Assembly (NCBI GenBank): GCA_037447605.1
Contig: CM074807.1
Coordinates: forward strand, 1,450,254 to 1,514,253
Origin: Zygnema circumcarinatum
Taxonomy: Eukaryota > Streptophyta > Zygnematophyceae > Zygnematales > Zygnemataceae
Reading direction: 5' to 3'
DNA: 64,000 nt
The notes under the pieces were generated by a model. That model was not told where the DNA came from. It was given only the letters and a program-made list of their open reading frames with translations, and searched no databases. This document shows positions 13,875 through 27,347 of the stretch, one piece after another. Every line of letters starts with the position of its first letter. Positions within the stretch are counted from its first letter, which is position 1. Both the position numbers and the translations under genes were made by a program.

Positions 13875-13898
13875 GTCACGTCGTGTCACGTCACGTGG
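13875..13898. promoter_or_regulatory. ACGT cluster with G-box
   Basis: Four ACGT cores follow each other within about 25 bases (CGTCACGTCGTGTCACGTCA, then CACGTGG), including a CACGTG G-box. Such clusters are typical bZIP/bHLH targets in plants. It lies about 1 kb upstream of the SURF6 start codon. Confidence 0.4.
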
Positions 13899-14183
13899 TG
13901 CTGCATCCATGGCGGCCTACGGAGAGGAAGCAGGAAGGGTCTTGCAGAGCGAGGTCTCTGAGGGGGGATGAGGGGGCTTGTGTCGGCTGCACCTGCACGT
14001 CGTCGGGGCGGGCGGGCTGGCGGAGACTCCGAGCTGGAGCGTGAAAGCCGGTCTGAAATAACGGATGTTGGAACTGTGTCGGCGCGTCATTCGCTAAGGG
14101 TGTAGTCCTGCTGCTGCTGGATGATGATGATTTTGAAAGGAGTTTTCGTCATGCTTGCACCGGACTCTCCATGCGGCATGGAG

Positions 14184-14217
14184 GCAGTTAGAGCAGTTAG
14201 AGCAGTTAGAGCAGTTA
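14184..14217. repeat. 9-bp tandem repeat, about four copies
   Basis: The unit GCAGTTAGA is repeated in direct tandem with the last copy diverging. It looks like a short minisatellite and has no coding signal. Confidence 0.7.
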
Positions 14218-14382
14218 CTGTAAGGTGTCGTTGGCGGCGGTATGTTGCGTTGTGGTCAAGTGTTTGATGGAGGAGTAAGACATCTTTCCCCTTGGTTCAG
14301 TTTTCAATTCTTATCACAAAGAGGTCTGAGTGACCTTCAAAGCATTGGTGATTTTGATTGCTTTTACATATTTGGAGAAATG

Positions 14383-14468
14383 GGAAGTGGCATTGATCTC
14401 ACGATGGCGATGATGCCATCCACCGTCCATGGACAAAATCATCATGGGAAACCACGAGGAACTGGTCG
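14383..14468 (+). repeat. Dispersed element, copy A
   Basis: First of three copies of a roughly 50-90 bp core also found on the minus strand at 38826-38877 and 56288-56376. On the plus strand it reads GSGIDLTMAMMPSTVHGQ, matching GSGIGLTMARMPSNVHGQ in the 56 kb copy. It lies inside an ORF of 81 codons (14242-14487) that has no other recognisable signature. Probably a fragment of an amplified element of unknown type. Confidence 0.6.
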
Positions 14469-14956
14469 CAATTTTTGCGATCAATGATCCTCGCCGATGA
14501 GGTCGATCGGCGCGACCTCGACAGGCGGTAAAAACCACCGCGGTGAGCCAACGTATCAGCAGCAACCACGTGGCGACGCTCGATTAGTGAACTGGACGCG
14601 TTCTCTGAAACGCTCCTCCGTTCCACTGTCTGGTCTCTGATCCATGTCTGGTTGTCATAGAACCCGTTTAATTACAGTTCCAGTTCCCGTTCCAGTTTTA
14701 GTCCCAGTTCACAAAGATTTTGGTTTTCAAACTAGCAATGATGGTCACGAGCCCGTTCTGAAATTACATTACCCGTGGCAATGACCATCTGGCCATTTGA
14801 CCATGACCAAGACCCGCTGACCTCCGCCCTGAGGCGGCAGGATTTTAGGGCTGGGAGTGCGCCAGCCTCCTCCTGGAGCCGGGGGGCGTGGCTGAGGTCA
14901 GGGCAGGCGGGTGATTAAGGGGGGGGTCCGCCATGCGGCTGCTCTGAGCGCTGGCC

Positions 14957-17900
14957 ATGGAGGAAGGCGTTCTGAGCCTTGAAGAACACAGCAAATGTGA
15001 GATGTGTGTGCCGCCTCCATCGTTCCCGCGGGTTTGCTGGAGTTGCTTGGTTCGTCAGGTCGTTTGAACGGGCAAGGGGGAATTCTCTGACGAGGGCTCG
15101 ATGATGGCAATGGCGCAGTTTTTGACCATCTTGTGGAGCTCATCCCGCCTAAGATTTACCTCGCGCAGGGACAGCGTACGCCCGTATCGGTGAGGTCTGG
15201 CCCTCTAGTTTGAGGCGTCCAGTACGATATGATAAAGGGAGGCCTGGGCGCTACTCATGGCGTGCTCTTTTCACAGTTAGTTCTATATGCAGCTGAAACT
15301 TAAATAAGAAGTTTTGATTTTCTCACCGAGAGACCTTGTTCGGGTTGTGTTCTTGAGGTGCCGATGTGCGGCTTGAAAGGTTTTTCTTTTCATCACTTTA
15401 CACGATCATTACAAATTTTAGTGCGGAAAGTGGCCTCTTTAGTTGACAGGCGATAGCAGTGCTCAGCAGGAGCTGCTGGCCAAAATTTGCAGAAATGATT
15501 GCGTACTATCGGCAATAAGCCTGCAGGGAATTCTTGTAATGTTCTCATGGACTTCGTTTTTCAAGTTCTCTATTCTGCTGTTACGCTGCGGTTTTCCATC
15601 AATGTTGAATTTGGCTTACGTTCGACAAGCTTAATCCGAATTGCAGAAGTACCTTCACGGTAGCACCGCCAAAGCAAAGGCCAAGTTAGAGGCAAAGGAG
15701 CACTTGAAGAAAGCTCGTCATGCAAAGGTGCAGCGCTTTTATCTCTTTTTTAATTTGAGCTTCAGAGTTGCATTAATAGACATTAGGGCGTGAACAGGAG
15801 GCCTCGTAGACGCCTTATAGGCCTATTGACGATTTTTTTTCGATTCAAGGAATTTTTGAAGCAGCCGCCTTGTTACGCCAAATGCCGGACTGGGGTGGCA
15901 TCTTTTGTAAATCCCTACTTTCGCCGGTATATCTTTCTATATAGTGTTGCATCGAGGATTCGTCATGTGGGTTTTGGAGGCAGTCAGTGACTCGTCATGT
16001 TGCTGTGTGGAGCAGTTAGACCCTGCGTCTTTCAAGACGACCCTTGATTTCCAGAAGGAGGAGCAACAGAAGGAAGCTACCAAGTCCGAAAGTCATTCGA
16101 AGCTCCCTTCTGAAGGTGAGAGGGCCTTTTTTGTGAGCACATGTGCAAGCTGTCCACTCAGCACAACTTGATGTAGTTGACGGTTGCACATCATTTGCGA
16201 GGGTAGCTATTTCTCTCCCATGGTTGTTGCATGCAGCAGGCATGTATACGCATGACATATTTGGAGGCTTATTGTCTGTTTTATTTCCTGACCTACAGAG
16301 CGAGCTGCTACATATGAGCAGCTTCGGGAGAGGCTGCAACAGAGGCTTCAGTCTTTGAGGGCAAAGCGCAAGGCGGATGTTTCCGCAGCTGCTGCGAGCG
16401 AAGCTCGGGACTGGCAGCTGAAGAAACGTGCGCGGCCTTCAAACAATTCGAATGGAAAAGTGTCTGGCCCTTCGGCGAATGGAGCCAAGGCAGTGGAAGG
16501 CAGGAAAAGTGCAACAGCTGCGGCAAATTCGGTGACAGAGAGCAAAGTTGAAGTATGTCAGTATATCCAAAGTAGCTGGCGTTTCACAGACACCACATTT
16601 AAGTATAATCATACGCCTTTGGTGCTTTCAAATTGGCTCAAACATCTTTTTTTTTACCATCCCCTCGATGGAGGACCTGAAGATATGCTTACAGGATTCC
16701 ATTGATTGCTTTGCTGTCCACAGCTGAAAGAGGATTTGCAATATGGACGTCTGTCAACTGGAGGATCAAAAAAGAATAAAACTCGCAAACGGCCGCGAAC
16801 TGAGAGGCTCTTAGCTGAGGTTAGCTTCTGTCAGCTCGACCTTATGTGTAGATGGTTTCATGGAGTTGTGGGCATTCTCTCTCCAATTTCCTCGGCTTGC
16901 GGCAGACAACTGCTCATTCTGCCATGTAGATTCTTGCTAAGTGTATTTACAGTCTTTCTGTGAAATGGCTGGGCGATGTAGTATTTCCATCCGAAGATTT
17001 TGTTGAGCTGCAGTGGCATATCTTCTGCAGTACATTTTCTGAGTTTTGTGATAAGTAAGTCTGTCCTAATCTGCTGGCAATAGAAGGAAAACATATAAGT
17101 TTATTGAGCTTGCAGTTGATACGAGCCTTGTCCTCTGCTAGTATTTCTGAAGGGAAAGCAGCTTTCTTTCTAATGACGCTTAAGGAGAGAAACATGGGCA
17201 CATTGTGCTTCAATTTCAATGATTATCTAATCAGGACACGTTGTTTTACAGGCTGCAGCGCTGCAGGAGAAGCTAAAAGCGGCTGAACAAGCGGGAGATA
17301 AAAAGGTCTCTTCTATATCCTTGCCCCTCTTTGGCCGTTCATTATAGATTGGCTATATGACAGTTACGTTTTTTGTTTGGAATGAGTGACCAAGTTGTCA
17401 CTGTATTCATGGATGACTCCTGCTTCCCATCCGTCAGCTATGGCTGTGGAAAAGAAGGGTATGTTTCAGAATGAAGGGTAGAAATGAAGCCGCCTTCTTT
17501 TCAGAGTGGATAATTGGGGGTGCAGAAAGTAGCGGCTCATACGTGGAGTTCGGCAGCAGAGCGAGCAGCTGGAGTGAAGGTAAGGAGGGGTTTTAAAGGC
17601 AATTGAACGTTTCTAACCTGTTTTACATGTTGACTATGTCAGAAGTTGGTGGTTACGGCATGGATTCACGTGAATGATCTCTGCTATTTGGCAGGTGCTC
17701 GATGATCCGCGACGGCTCAAGAAAACATTGCAGAGGCAACAAAAATCTCGTGAAAAGAGTGCTGCGCAATGGTGAGTTGTATTCTTGCATAAGGCGATCT
17801 TCTGCAACAGAAAGATGGGTGATGGTTTTTGCCTGTCTCTGCGAGATCAAGAACATAGAAACGAGCTTTTCTTTGGTCCAAGTTTCAAAGGTCTTGGTTG

Positions 17901-18336
17901 TTCCATGGAGTAAGTGGTATGTGCAGCAGTTTCTGTAGCCCATGTTACCTCACATCATGCTGAAGGGGAGCTGATGGCTCGTGTGTTGTGATGAGCGCAG
18001 GGATGAGCGCAAGAAGCGAGAAAAGACCTCCATAGCGGTGAAGCAGCAGAAGAGGAAGGATCACCTGCGTGAGAGAGTAGAGGGGGCGACAAAAGCTCGA
18101 ATTGCGAAGGTCAGTTCTCTCCCCCATATCTGTTGCATGTGGGTGCGGTTTGTGCTTCAGTCCCTCTATACTGTGCAATCTGTATGTGTTTCAAATTCAC
18201 GGTAGGCTCTTTATGGTTTTTAAACGATTGTTCTGCCGCTTGCACGTGGTGGGTGTGCTTGCAGAGAGAGAAGAAGTTGCTCAGGCCAGGCTTTGAGGGG
18301 CGGGCCAAGGATGTTATCAACAAACAAGAAGAATGA
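14957..18336 (+). CDS. SURF6: SURF6-like rRNA processing protein
   Basis: Nucleolar protein of the SURF6/Rrp14 family, needed for pre-rRNA processing and ribosome assembly. Eleven exons join in phase: 14957-14996, 15119-15189, 15647-15727, 16016-16115, 16299-16552, 16724-16819, 17252-17305, 17526-17579, 17695-17771, 18001-18109 and 18265-18336, giving about 335 residues. The N-terminus has the conserved SKFFDHLVELIPPKIYL block, followed by KAKAKLEAKEHLKKARHAK and LDPASFKTTLDF. The C-terminal half is the basic SURF6 domain with KNKTRKRPRTERLL, RRLKKTLQRQQKSREKSA, WDERKKREK and the closing KLLRPGFEGRAKDVIN. The start is the ATG at 14957, which splices in phase onto FFDHLVEL. It is convergent with RPS16. 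Confidence 0.9.
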
Positions 18337-18932
18337 CATGTCTTTTTGTCTGCAAATGCTGAAGTGAAAATTTCTGTCACGTTGGCATGAAAAGTTTTGT
18401 TTGCTGTGAGGATGTGGTACTCCTTTGTGGACGCTGTTCAGAACGATAATGAACATGCATACCAGTCTTTTCGCAAAAGAATCTGACCCCGTTCAACCAC
18501 GGTAATGCCACTTTTAGCCCCTCAAAAGTCCAAAAAAAGGAGACATTGTCAAATATACCGTCCTCCTGCTTGCCTCCCCTCAGGCATGCTGAGGCCCTCC
18601 TAGAGGGGTGATGTTACTCCAGCTTCTGCTTCGAACGGCAGGCACTGGGAGAACACTCTCCCCGACGTGTAAGGATTAACGCACATAAATCAAGACCATA
18701 ATCAATATTTTAACCTTTTTTTTTTCTTTTTAAAACACAATCAGGACATGTAGCATTGGCAGGTCGCAAATGGAAATTAGAATCGACTCAGACTCATTCA
18801 ACAAGTGGTGTTGGCTCTCCAGTCGCAAAAAGAGCAGGGAGTCGCAGCTGAAAAGGGTTGCACCAGAAGTGACTAGACAGCAGAGCCAGCATGTTCTCCT
18901 CAGCCACATGCCGCCCAGCCCTGCCCCGGCCC
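18337..18932. other. Intergenic, tail-to-tail (SURF6 / RPS16)
   Basis: About 600 bases holding the 3' UTRs of two convergent genes. A poly-T tract lies near 18716-18730. Nothing else recognisable. Confidence 0.5.
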
Positions 18933-20838
<1,906 letters not shown>

Positions 20839-21473
20839 GGCTGCTGCAGCGGCAGGCGAGCGCTGTCCTCCGCCAGCGAGCGAGCGAGAGGGAGAGAGCG
20901 CGAGAGAGGGAGATCGCGGGCGCCTCCGCAATTCATAAACCCTCCAAGGCCAGGAACGGGCAGAAACCACCAATTTTTTTCAAATCCGGGCAGATGAGAC
21001 GTCCTTTAAAAATAAAATTAAAAACAACTCGGGCAGAGGAAAACCTATTGTACTTTGAAACACCGTTGAATTGGTGACCAGGAATGTAATGTGTACGGGT
21101 ATTAGGGCGGAGTATCGAAATTTTACCTTGTCACGGGTAGCGTGTAAGAACCCTTTCGTCCAGTAAAAATGTTTCTTTCTGCCCGTAGTTTGGGAGCGGC
21201 CCCGGGGGGGCTTTAGGGCGGCCCACGCGCTTTGGAAGGCCTCTTTTCCGCGGCCTCTCCTTCAACCTCTGCCCGCGGTGAGGGCGGCGAAGCCATGGCG
21301 GCCCCTTCTTGCCTAGGGACATGGCTGCCATTAGGAATGCCTTGCATGGAGGAGGGAGGAGAGCTTGCCGTGCTGCCACGCGGCAGCACCTGGTGCTCTC
21401 AGTTTGGAGTTTTTTGACTGAAAGAAGGGGAGGGGAGGGAGAGGGATGGTTGGCAGTGCAGAGGTAAGCGAAG
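20839..21473. promoter_or_regulatory. Shared promoter region of RPS16 and RPL13
   Basis: About 635 bases between two head-to-head cytosolic ribosomal protein genes. A telomere-like GTTTTTAGGG at about 20816-20825 runs into a GGCACGTGCC palindrome with a G-box, just inside the presumed RPS16 5' region. Telo-box-like sites are common in plant ribosomal protein promoters. The side toward RPL13 is GC-rich, then GGGGAGG-rich close to the start codon. Confidence 0.5.
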
Positions 21474-24071
21474 ATGGTGAGGCACAACAATCAGATTCCT
21501 GGCAATCATTTCAGGAAGGACTGGCAGTCCTATGTGAAGACATGGTTCAACCAGCCTGCAAGGAAGAAGCGCAGACGTCTTGGTGAGTTGTTTTATAGTC
21601 GATATGTGAAGCTATAATGCATTCGAAATGTTTTGGGGATTGAAAAGAGCTTGCAGAGTCTCTAGATGTGTATTAGGTTAGGGATTAGGTTGAGCTTTAT
21701 AGCCGAGCTAGGGCAGGCCTTGACGCATTCAGTCTTCATTGTGATATCCAGCGCGTGAGAAGAAGGCGGTTCGCGTATTTCCTCGCCCGACTGCCGGACC
21801 TCTTCGCCCAATTGTCCATTCCCAGACTTTGAAATACAACATGAAAATTCGCGCTGGAAGGGGCTTCACCCTCGAGGAGTTGAAGGTACGCTCGTCTGTA
21901 CTACTCTAAGAAAAGGTGTCATCCCACACAGGTAATTGAAAAGGATATGCGGACTCGTTTGCAGCTCGTTTGCAATTTCCTGTAATCCAAGGTTTGGTAA
22001 TGTACAAGATAGGAATTCTTGAGTGCGATGTCCTTTGATTGTGAAGCTCGTTTGGGCTTTAGGCTTGGCCGTCTTCAATAAGGCCGTCTGACCGGAAAGA
22101 TGTTTGACCATTCTGGAATGGTTCCTTCGAAAAAATCTTGCTGTCACATGAGGCTCTTAATTCACTTTCCTTTAGGGGATGCGACGTTTTTGGCACTAGC
22201 CTCTGGCACACTCTCAGCAAAACAGGAGTTTTTTCCTTGGTAGTCTTTCTGTTACCTTTGGAAGAGCAGACGTTCTTGATACAGATTACACCTCCCGCTA
22301 ATGACTCTCGCAGGAGGCGGGCATTCCCAAGAAGCTTGCCCGTACAGTTGGCATTGCTGTCGACCACAGGAGATCGAACAAGTGCTTGGAGAGTCTTCAG
22401 ACCAACGCTGCACGTCTGAAGGCCTACAAGGCGAAGCTCATTGTGTTCCCCAGGAGGTCGAAGAAGCCAAAGGTATGTTTCCTGTTGGAGTGTCACAGGA
22501 GGTAGAAATTGCAGTTTCAAACGTGGAGTTCTGACTTTCGCATGGCATGGAGCAAAGAAATAAACTGCATGGACAAATTCTCCGGTGTACGTTCACTGTG
22601 GCCATTCTATAATGATCTTGTAGCCAGTTATCATAGACTGTGAGAGAGCTGCTTCGTTCACTGATTTCTACCGACCTCTGCATGCAATAGCCTGATGGGA
22701 AAGGAAAGTTCAGGTCTCCAGCAAGTCTCTCACCATAACCAGCATGTGGGCGCTTCACTGATGCCTTATTTTCGCTGAAGTACTTTTTGTACAGACTCGA
22801 TAGGCTATAAGACTGATGGGCGTGGATGCGTAGATTCATAATATTTTGAGTTGAAAGATGGATTTATCACATGAAAACTGGGCACTAATAGCCGGAATAA
22901 TGAACTGTTAGCCGCAAGTATCCGAGGGGTGTGGGATGTGGTGTTCTGGTTATCATCTGCCACATAGTACTTGAAGGCGACGTGTTTGTCAATCAGGTTA
23001 ACGCTTTATGAGAACTCCTGTTCAATCCAGTGCCAGTGCAATCCACAAAAACGAGCTCATTATGGTCGTAATCAGTCAAGATTAGACAATTACTATAGTT
23101 AATGCAAAGATTCGACGGCTTGGTAGTGACCGATTGTTGAACGAAGTCTAAGCAAGTAACACAGGTTCATTAGGGTTTCCAGCAACCTTTATGCAGGGAA
23201 AGATTGAAACAAAGGTGAGATGGAAGTGTGTTTTCGTCGTGTTTTTAAGGCAAGACTGAAGTAGCAGCTCTGACTAGGAGAAGTGAGCGCTGAATTCCAA
23301 AGTAAGCAGTTTGACTTCGTCACGATTGAGGGTTTGCCTGCTGAGGCTGAGTTGAGTTGTTGAGTTTGCCTTGCCTGGAAGTGAAATAAGTTTGAGGCCC
23401 AGCAGAGCTGCTGATGGTAGAGATAATGTCTGTCCTGTTGAGCACGCACATTACTCAAGGCTGAGGCATCTGACCTGTACAAATTCTCTTGGTCATTTAA
23501 AAGGTGGCTTACTTTATGTTCTAGCACATACTAATGCTGGTTTTGGCGTACATGAACGTATCCCATGGCTACTCAGCTAGGAAGTTGCGTGTACGCACAC
23601 TGAACTAGAACCAGCATCCTGGTTCAGCAGGCACTTTGAGCTTTAGCGAACAACTTAGAAATGATAGCTCAGCATGTTTACTTTCTGAATCGTGGTTACT
23701 ATAATAGGAAGAGGATTTGCTGAATTACTGTGCCTCATAGCAGTGGTCTGGATCGTCGCTGGGGTCGAATTGGTCGATATTTTAAGTGGGGAGTGATCAG
23801 AGGCAGATTTGTGCTGATTCTGAATTTGTGAATTGTTCTGTAGGCTGGCGATGCCACCGCGGAGGAGCTGGCCAACGCCACACAATTGTCTGGACCTGTG
23901 CTTCCTATTACTATTGAGAAGCCTGCGGTAGAAATTGTGGAGATCACTGATGAGATGAAGGAGGTGAAGGCTTATCAGAAGCTGCGGTTGGAGCGCATGA
24001 ATGCACGTCTTCTTGGAATCAGGAAGAAGCGGGCGGCTGACGCAGAAAAGGCGGAGGAGAAGAAGCCATAA
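21474..24071 (+). CDS. RPL13: 60S ribosomal protein L13 (eL13)
   Basis: Large-subunit cytosolic ribosomal protein eL13. Four exons join in phase (21474-21582, 21752-21885, 22314-22472, 23844-24071) for about 209 residues, the usual family length. It begins [20 protein letters not shown], followed by [81 protein letters not shown] and the lysine-rich end. All blocks are family-typical. The third intron (22473-23843) is 1.37 kb, long for this window; I found no clear snoRNA boxes in it. It is divergent from RPS16. Confidence 0.95.
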
Positions 24072-24614
24072 GGGCAGGGAAGGCAGCGTGAAAGTGCAGG
24101 TAGTGGACAAGGAGCTGAAGATCCAGGAAGGCACATGGCGGTCCATGTCTTTTTGTGCTACTTGGGACAAAGCTGAAATGAAGAGAGAGCCATTCGATCG
24201 CACGTGCAGCTGCATCGTCATGAAAACGAGGGATGAACTGTCTTGGAATGAGCTTCTATCTGCAGCTCTCGCAACCCTGCTGTAGTGTGAGGGTGAACAA
24301 TGTTTCTTATGGGTGATGGTTCTGGTCATGAATGGTGTGTTTGTATGTCCAGAGGGTACATGAGAGTCAAGGGTCAGCGCTAACATCACATGATAGTTTA
24401 AAACTCGCGGTTTTAATTTAAATTTAAAAAATAAAAATGATTTTACGGCCATCCGTAGGGTGTTGCTCAAAATCTAAAACGAAATATCAACAAAAGTACA
24501 ACGGGCGTTGTGTACCGTGGCGGCGCGTTCCTTTACTTGAGATGATGTATATTCCCAAGAGACACCATATCTAGTACTTGTTCCATGTCATGACGTCATA
24601 ATCCGGTTGTCCTG

Positions 24615-24666
24615 CACTTCACCCCCAACACTCGCCTCTTCACTTCACCCCCAACACTCGCCTCTT
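24615..24666. repeat. Perfect 26-bp tandem duplication
   Basis: A unit starting CACTTCACCCCCAACACTCG occurs twice head to tail with no mismatch that I can see (24615-24640 and 24641-24666), upstream of PSRP5. Confidence 0.85.
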
Positions 24667-24790
24667 CAGGTTCAACAACATGCGCTAACTCTTGTGAACT
24701 ACCCAAAAGCCTTCGTGTTTGCTGCCGACCCGTTCAAAGGGAAAGCTCAACAAGGAATGAACAGGGAATGACCATGATGCCACGGAGTGA

Positions 24791-24829
24791 CCCATGCCAT
24801 GCTATGCCATGCCATGCCATGCCATGCGG
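24791..24829. repeat. ATGCC pentamer microsatellite
   Basis: Six to seven near-perfect CATGC/CATGCTATGC units in tandem, about 65 bp upstream of the PSRP5 start codon and probably in its 5' UTR. It introduces several upstream ATGs. Confidence 0.75.
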
Positions 24830-24892
24830 CCGAGGTCTATCCGTTGGCACTTTGGCGGCGCTTTTTGGCGGAGGAGCACGCCACGTCCCTCC

Positions 24893-25589
24893 ATGGCTGC
24901 CGCGGCTTCTCTCGCATCCGCCATGGCGTCCCTCTCGCTTCCTGCGACCTGCATCAGCGTAGCTCTCCAGGGAGCACGTGGCGCTGTGGATCTCGCAGTA
25001 AGAGGGCCGTTTTTCAGGGAGTCCCGGCGACAGGGTGCGTGACCTAATTTCTTTACTACCCCTCTGCCGGTCGTTCGACTGCATGCCAGCGACTTCTGGT
25101 CTTGCTGCCCAGGAATTTGTTTTTCGATGACTTGGAGCGGCGCATGCCCCTTTTCTTGTTAGCGTTCGGCGAAGTACGACTCGTTAATTTTGTTGCAGCA
25201 AGGTACAACTCGTAGGCGTGAAATTCTTGCTCCTCCTTTTGACTGTTTAATTTCGCTTTCTTCGCTGTCATGCAGGAATCAGCACACTGAGGCATGCAGT
25301 AAACGGACGTTCTGCGGAGGTGTGCGGGTTGCTTACGTATTCAGGGTTGTTGAGTAGCAGCAAGAGAAGCATTACTGCGCAGGCAGCCGCAGATAGCACA
25401 GAAAGCTCTGCGGAGCCAGAGAATGCCGCGGAGAGCGCTGAGAAGCTTGCCATTCAGTTTCAGTCAGACGCAAACTGGAAGCTTGCGAAGAAGCAACTCG
25501 CTCGTCGGAAAAGATTGCTGAAGAAGCGCCAGTTGCGGAAGAAGGGGCAATGGCCTCCTTCGAAGATGAAGAAGTTGGAGAAAGTTTAA
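24893..25589 (+). CDS. PSRP5: Plastid-specific 50S ribosomal protein 5 (PSRP5, cL37)
   Basis: Small basic protein of the chloroplast 50S subunit. Two exons join in phase, 24893-25034 and 25276-25589, giving 151 residues. The N-terminus (MAAAASLASAMASLSLPAT) is rich in Ala and Ser with no acids, as expected of a chloroplast transit peptide. The mature C-terminus carries the family signature LARRKRLLKKRQLRKKGQWP followed by PSKMKKLEKV and stop. The ATG at 24893 is preferred because the ATGs just upstream lie in the ATGCC repeat and would destroy the transit peptide start. A broken inverted copy of exon 2 lies about 0.9 kb downstream. Confidence 0.88.
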
Positions 25590-26448
25590 GCGCAATTGGG
25601 CAGTTCACACTCGGGAAAGCATTAGCCGTCAGGTAGCTCAGGAGGCTCGAAACAGAGCAGTGTCCTGCTGAAAGCTTTGCGACAAGGCTTTGGGGCGAAC
25701 ATGAGTGCTGACTGGGGATGCCTCGGCTGGAAAGTGGTGTGTTTGCTGCCAGGTTTTCAAGGACTGTAGTGACAGTGATACCCTCTCTCACGTAGCAGAC
25801 GACTATTCGTCGATTTGGGTTCCTCATAGTTGGCTGAGAGCAGCACATTGACTTCCTCCAGGTAGAATATCTTTTTGTGTAGTGTTCCATAACCAAGATA
25901 GGAGAGGATACGAATTTTTTTATCTGTAATCGAATGACTCTTTGGAATTGCCGGAAACAATGGACATGTTTCGCGCCACTCTGCACAATTTCGTGCGCTT
26001 GGATTGTTCAGACATCTTCTTTCCATACTTGGTGACACGGAGTACGATAGGTTAATACCATGATGGATGTTTTTGAAGTTCATTAGCCATGTGCTTTCAC
26101 TGAACGTGTTCCTTTCTGTCGGGCGTTCAGGAGGGTCAGACCGTCTCTTCTTGATCAACTAAACTTATGGGTATCTCACATTCTGCAGGAAACTGCTTTC
26201 CTGAAGTCGTTATCCAAGGGAAGTGCTACCGACCTGCCAAAGGCGACTGTTGGCAAACTAATATTTGCCGACAGTTTGTCCGCTGACCATTGGCCACCAA
26301 TGGTTTGTACTGTCCAGTGGTTTGACCGACCTGTAATGATGACATTTCAAAATTTCATTCGCTGCGCTGTTTTGGAGTCATAGATAGATTTTGCAAACAA
26401 GCGAGTGGTGCTAATTAGTAGTCCTCATATAGTTCACTAATGCCACAT
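25590..26448. other. Intergenic between PSRP5 and its inverted copy
   Basis: No coding exon recognised. Open frames on the minus strand (25372-25986, 25757-26158) have no family signature and partly mirror the PSRP5 exon. Confidence 0.45.
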
Positions 26449-26636
26449 GGCGCTTCTTCAGCAAACTTTTACGACGGGCGAGTCTCTTCTTTGCAAGCCT
26501 CCAGTCTGCGCCTGACTGAAAAGTGAATGTCGGCAAGCTTCTCAGCGTCCTCCGCGGCATCCTCTGGTTTCGTAGAGCTTCCTATGCTCTCTGCGGTTGC
26601 CCGCATAGCAATGCTTCTCTTGCTGCTACCCAACAA
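26449..26636 (-). pseudogene. Inverted, truncated copy of PSRP5 exon 2
   Basis: On the minus strand this stretch aligns base by base with PSRP5 exon 2 from the GTAGCAGCAAGAGAAGCATT region (about 25352) to GCTGAAGAAGCGCCA (about 25532). The first part stays in frame (SSKRSIAMRATAESIGSS, PEDAAEDAEKLA). An extra T in the ATTCACTTTTCAG stretch then shifts the frame, and similarity ends before the diagnostic QLRKKGQWPPSK tail. It has no start, no transit peptide exon and no proper end, so it is a duplicate fragment and not a second gene. Confidence 0.8.
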
Positions 26637-27347
26637 TAAACTCAACTCAACAGTTCCACTTGAACCCGTTGCCGCTCGTATGCATTGATCCTCGTATTCC
26701 TTTCATCTCTACTTTTTTATTCTTGTCGACGCAGTCGCCAATTTGCAAACATTTGGGCTGCTAATTCTAGGTGAATTCTGATTTGGCAAGTAGGGAAGCG
26801 GCCGAGTGTTCGTGTGGGAGGTAGACCATATTTTTTATGGCTCGCTTACGCAGCAGGATCGTACATATACGGTAGTAGTGATAGCTCTGTGAGCAGCAGG
26901 AGCAGATGGCAGACTCTATAGGCACCACCCTATGAAAGCGGCACTCGTGAGACATTCGCGCGTCCGACTTAGCGACTCGAGATATTCTCTTAAGCTTTCC
27001 ATCTCCTGCATACCAACTGCTTAGGGTGGGAACAACACAAAATGGTCTCTGGTCATTGTAGCACACTTCAGAAGACACGCGCCTTACACCTCTTTCAAGC
27101 TTCAGGCATTAAAGTCGCTCACGATGCGCATCTGCTTTGACTATGCTTCTTTCTTTCATTTCAAAGGTGTCAAATTCCATCGGTTTCATTTCCGAATACA
27201 TCCCTCTCTGCTACTCCGAACATTTGTTGAGTACAAACATCACGTAAAAAAGGGCTACTTCAAGATCGCAGTGTTCACACCCAACAAGCCATCGCTCTGA
27301 ACTGCCTCCCACCAATACTTAAAGTTCCCCTTCGCCAGGGCTCACTC
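26637..27347. other. Intergenic downstream of the metallo-hydrolase gene
   Basis: No coding exon recognised. The minus-strand open frame at 26767-27078 has no family features. Confidence 0.45.

Larger units (their letters stand above)
11155..14956. other. Long divergent intergenic region between PP2C-kinase and SURF6
   Basis: A 3.8 kb head-to-head space. From 11222 to about 11350 it is a GGGA-type purine run, probably 5' UTR or promoter of the minus-strand gene. GC-rich promoter-like sequence continues to about 12.9 kb with G-boxes (CACGTG near 12478), TGACGTCA palindromes and several GTAC sites. A T-rich stretch with telomere-like TTTTTAGGG lies at about 13190-13220. A second ACGT cluster is near 13875-13897. 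I see no credible protein exon. A 20-codon ORF begins at the ATG near 13908 but matches nothing. Confidence 0.55.
24072..24892. other. Intergenic between RPL13 and PSRP5
   Basis: Holds the RPL13 3' region and the PSRP5 promoter. An A/T-rich block is at 24400-24440. The 26-bp direct duplication and an ATGCC pentamer run are listed separately. Nothing else stands out. Confidence 0.5.

Noticed and set aside
13908-13970. Short ORF starting MAAYGEEAGRVLQSEV in good start context
   Set aside because: Ends after 20 codons, and no splice donor leads in phase to a recognisable exon; SURF6 has a better start at 14957.
22473-23843. Possible snoRNA in the long RPL13 intron
   Set aside because: No convincing box C (RTGATGA) and box D (CTGA) pair with flanking complementary ends was found.
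23655-24470. 271-codon minus-strand ORF
   Set aside because: It is antisense to the last exon and intron of RPL13 and has no family features.
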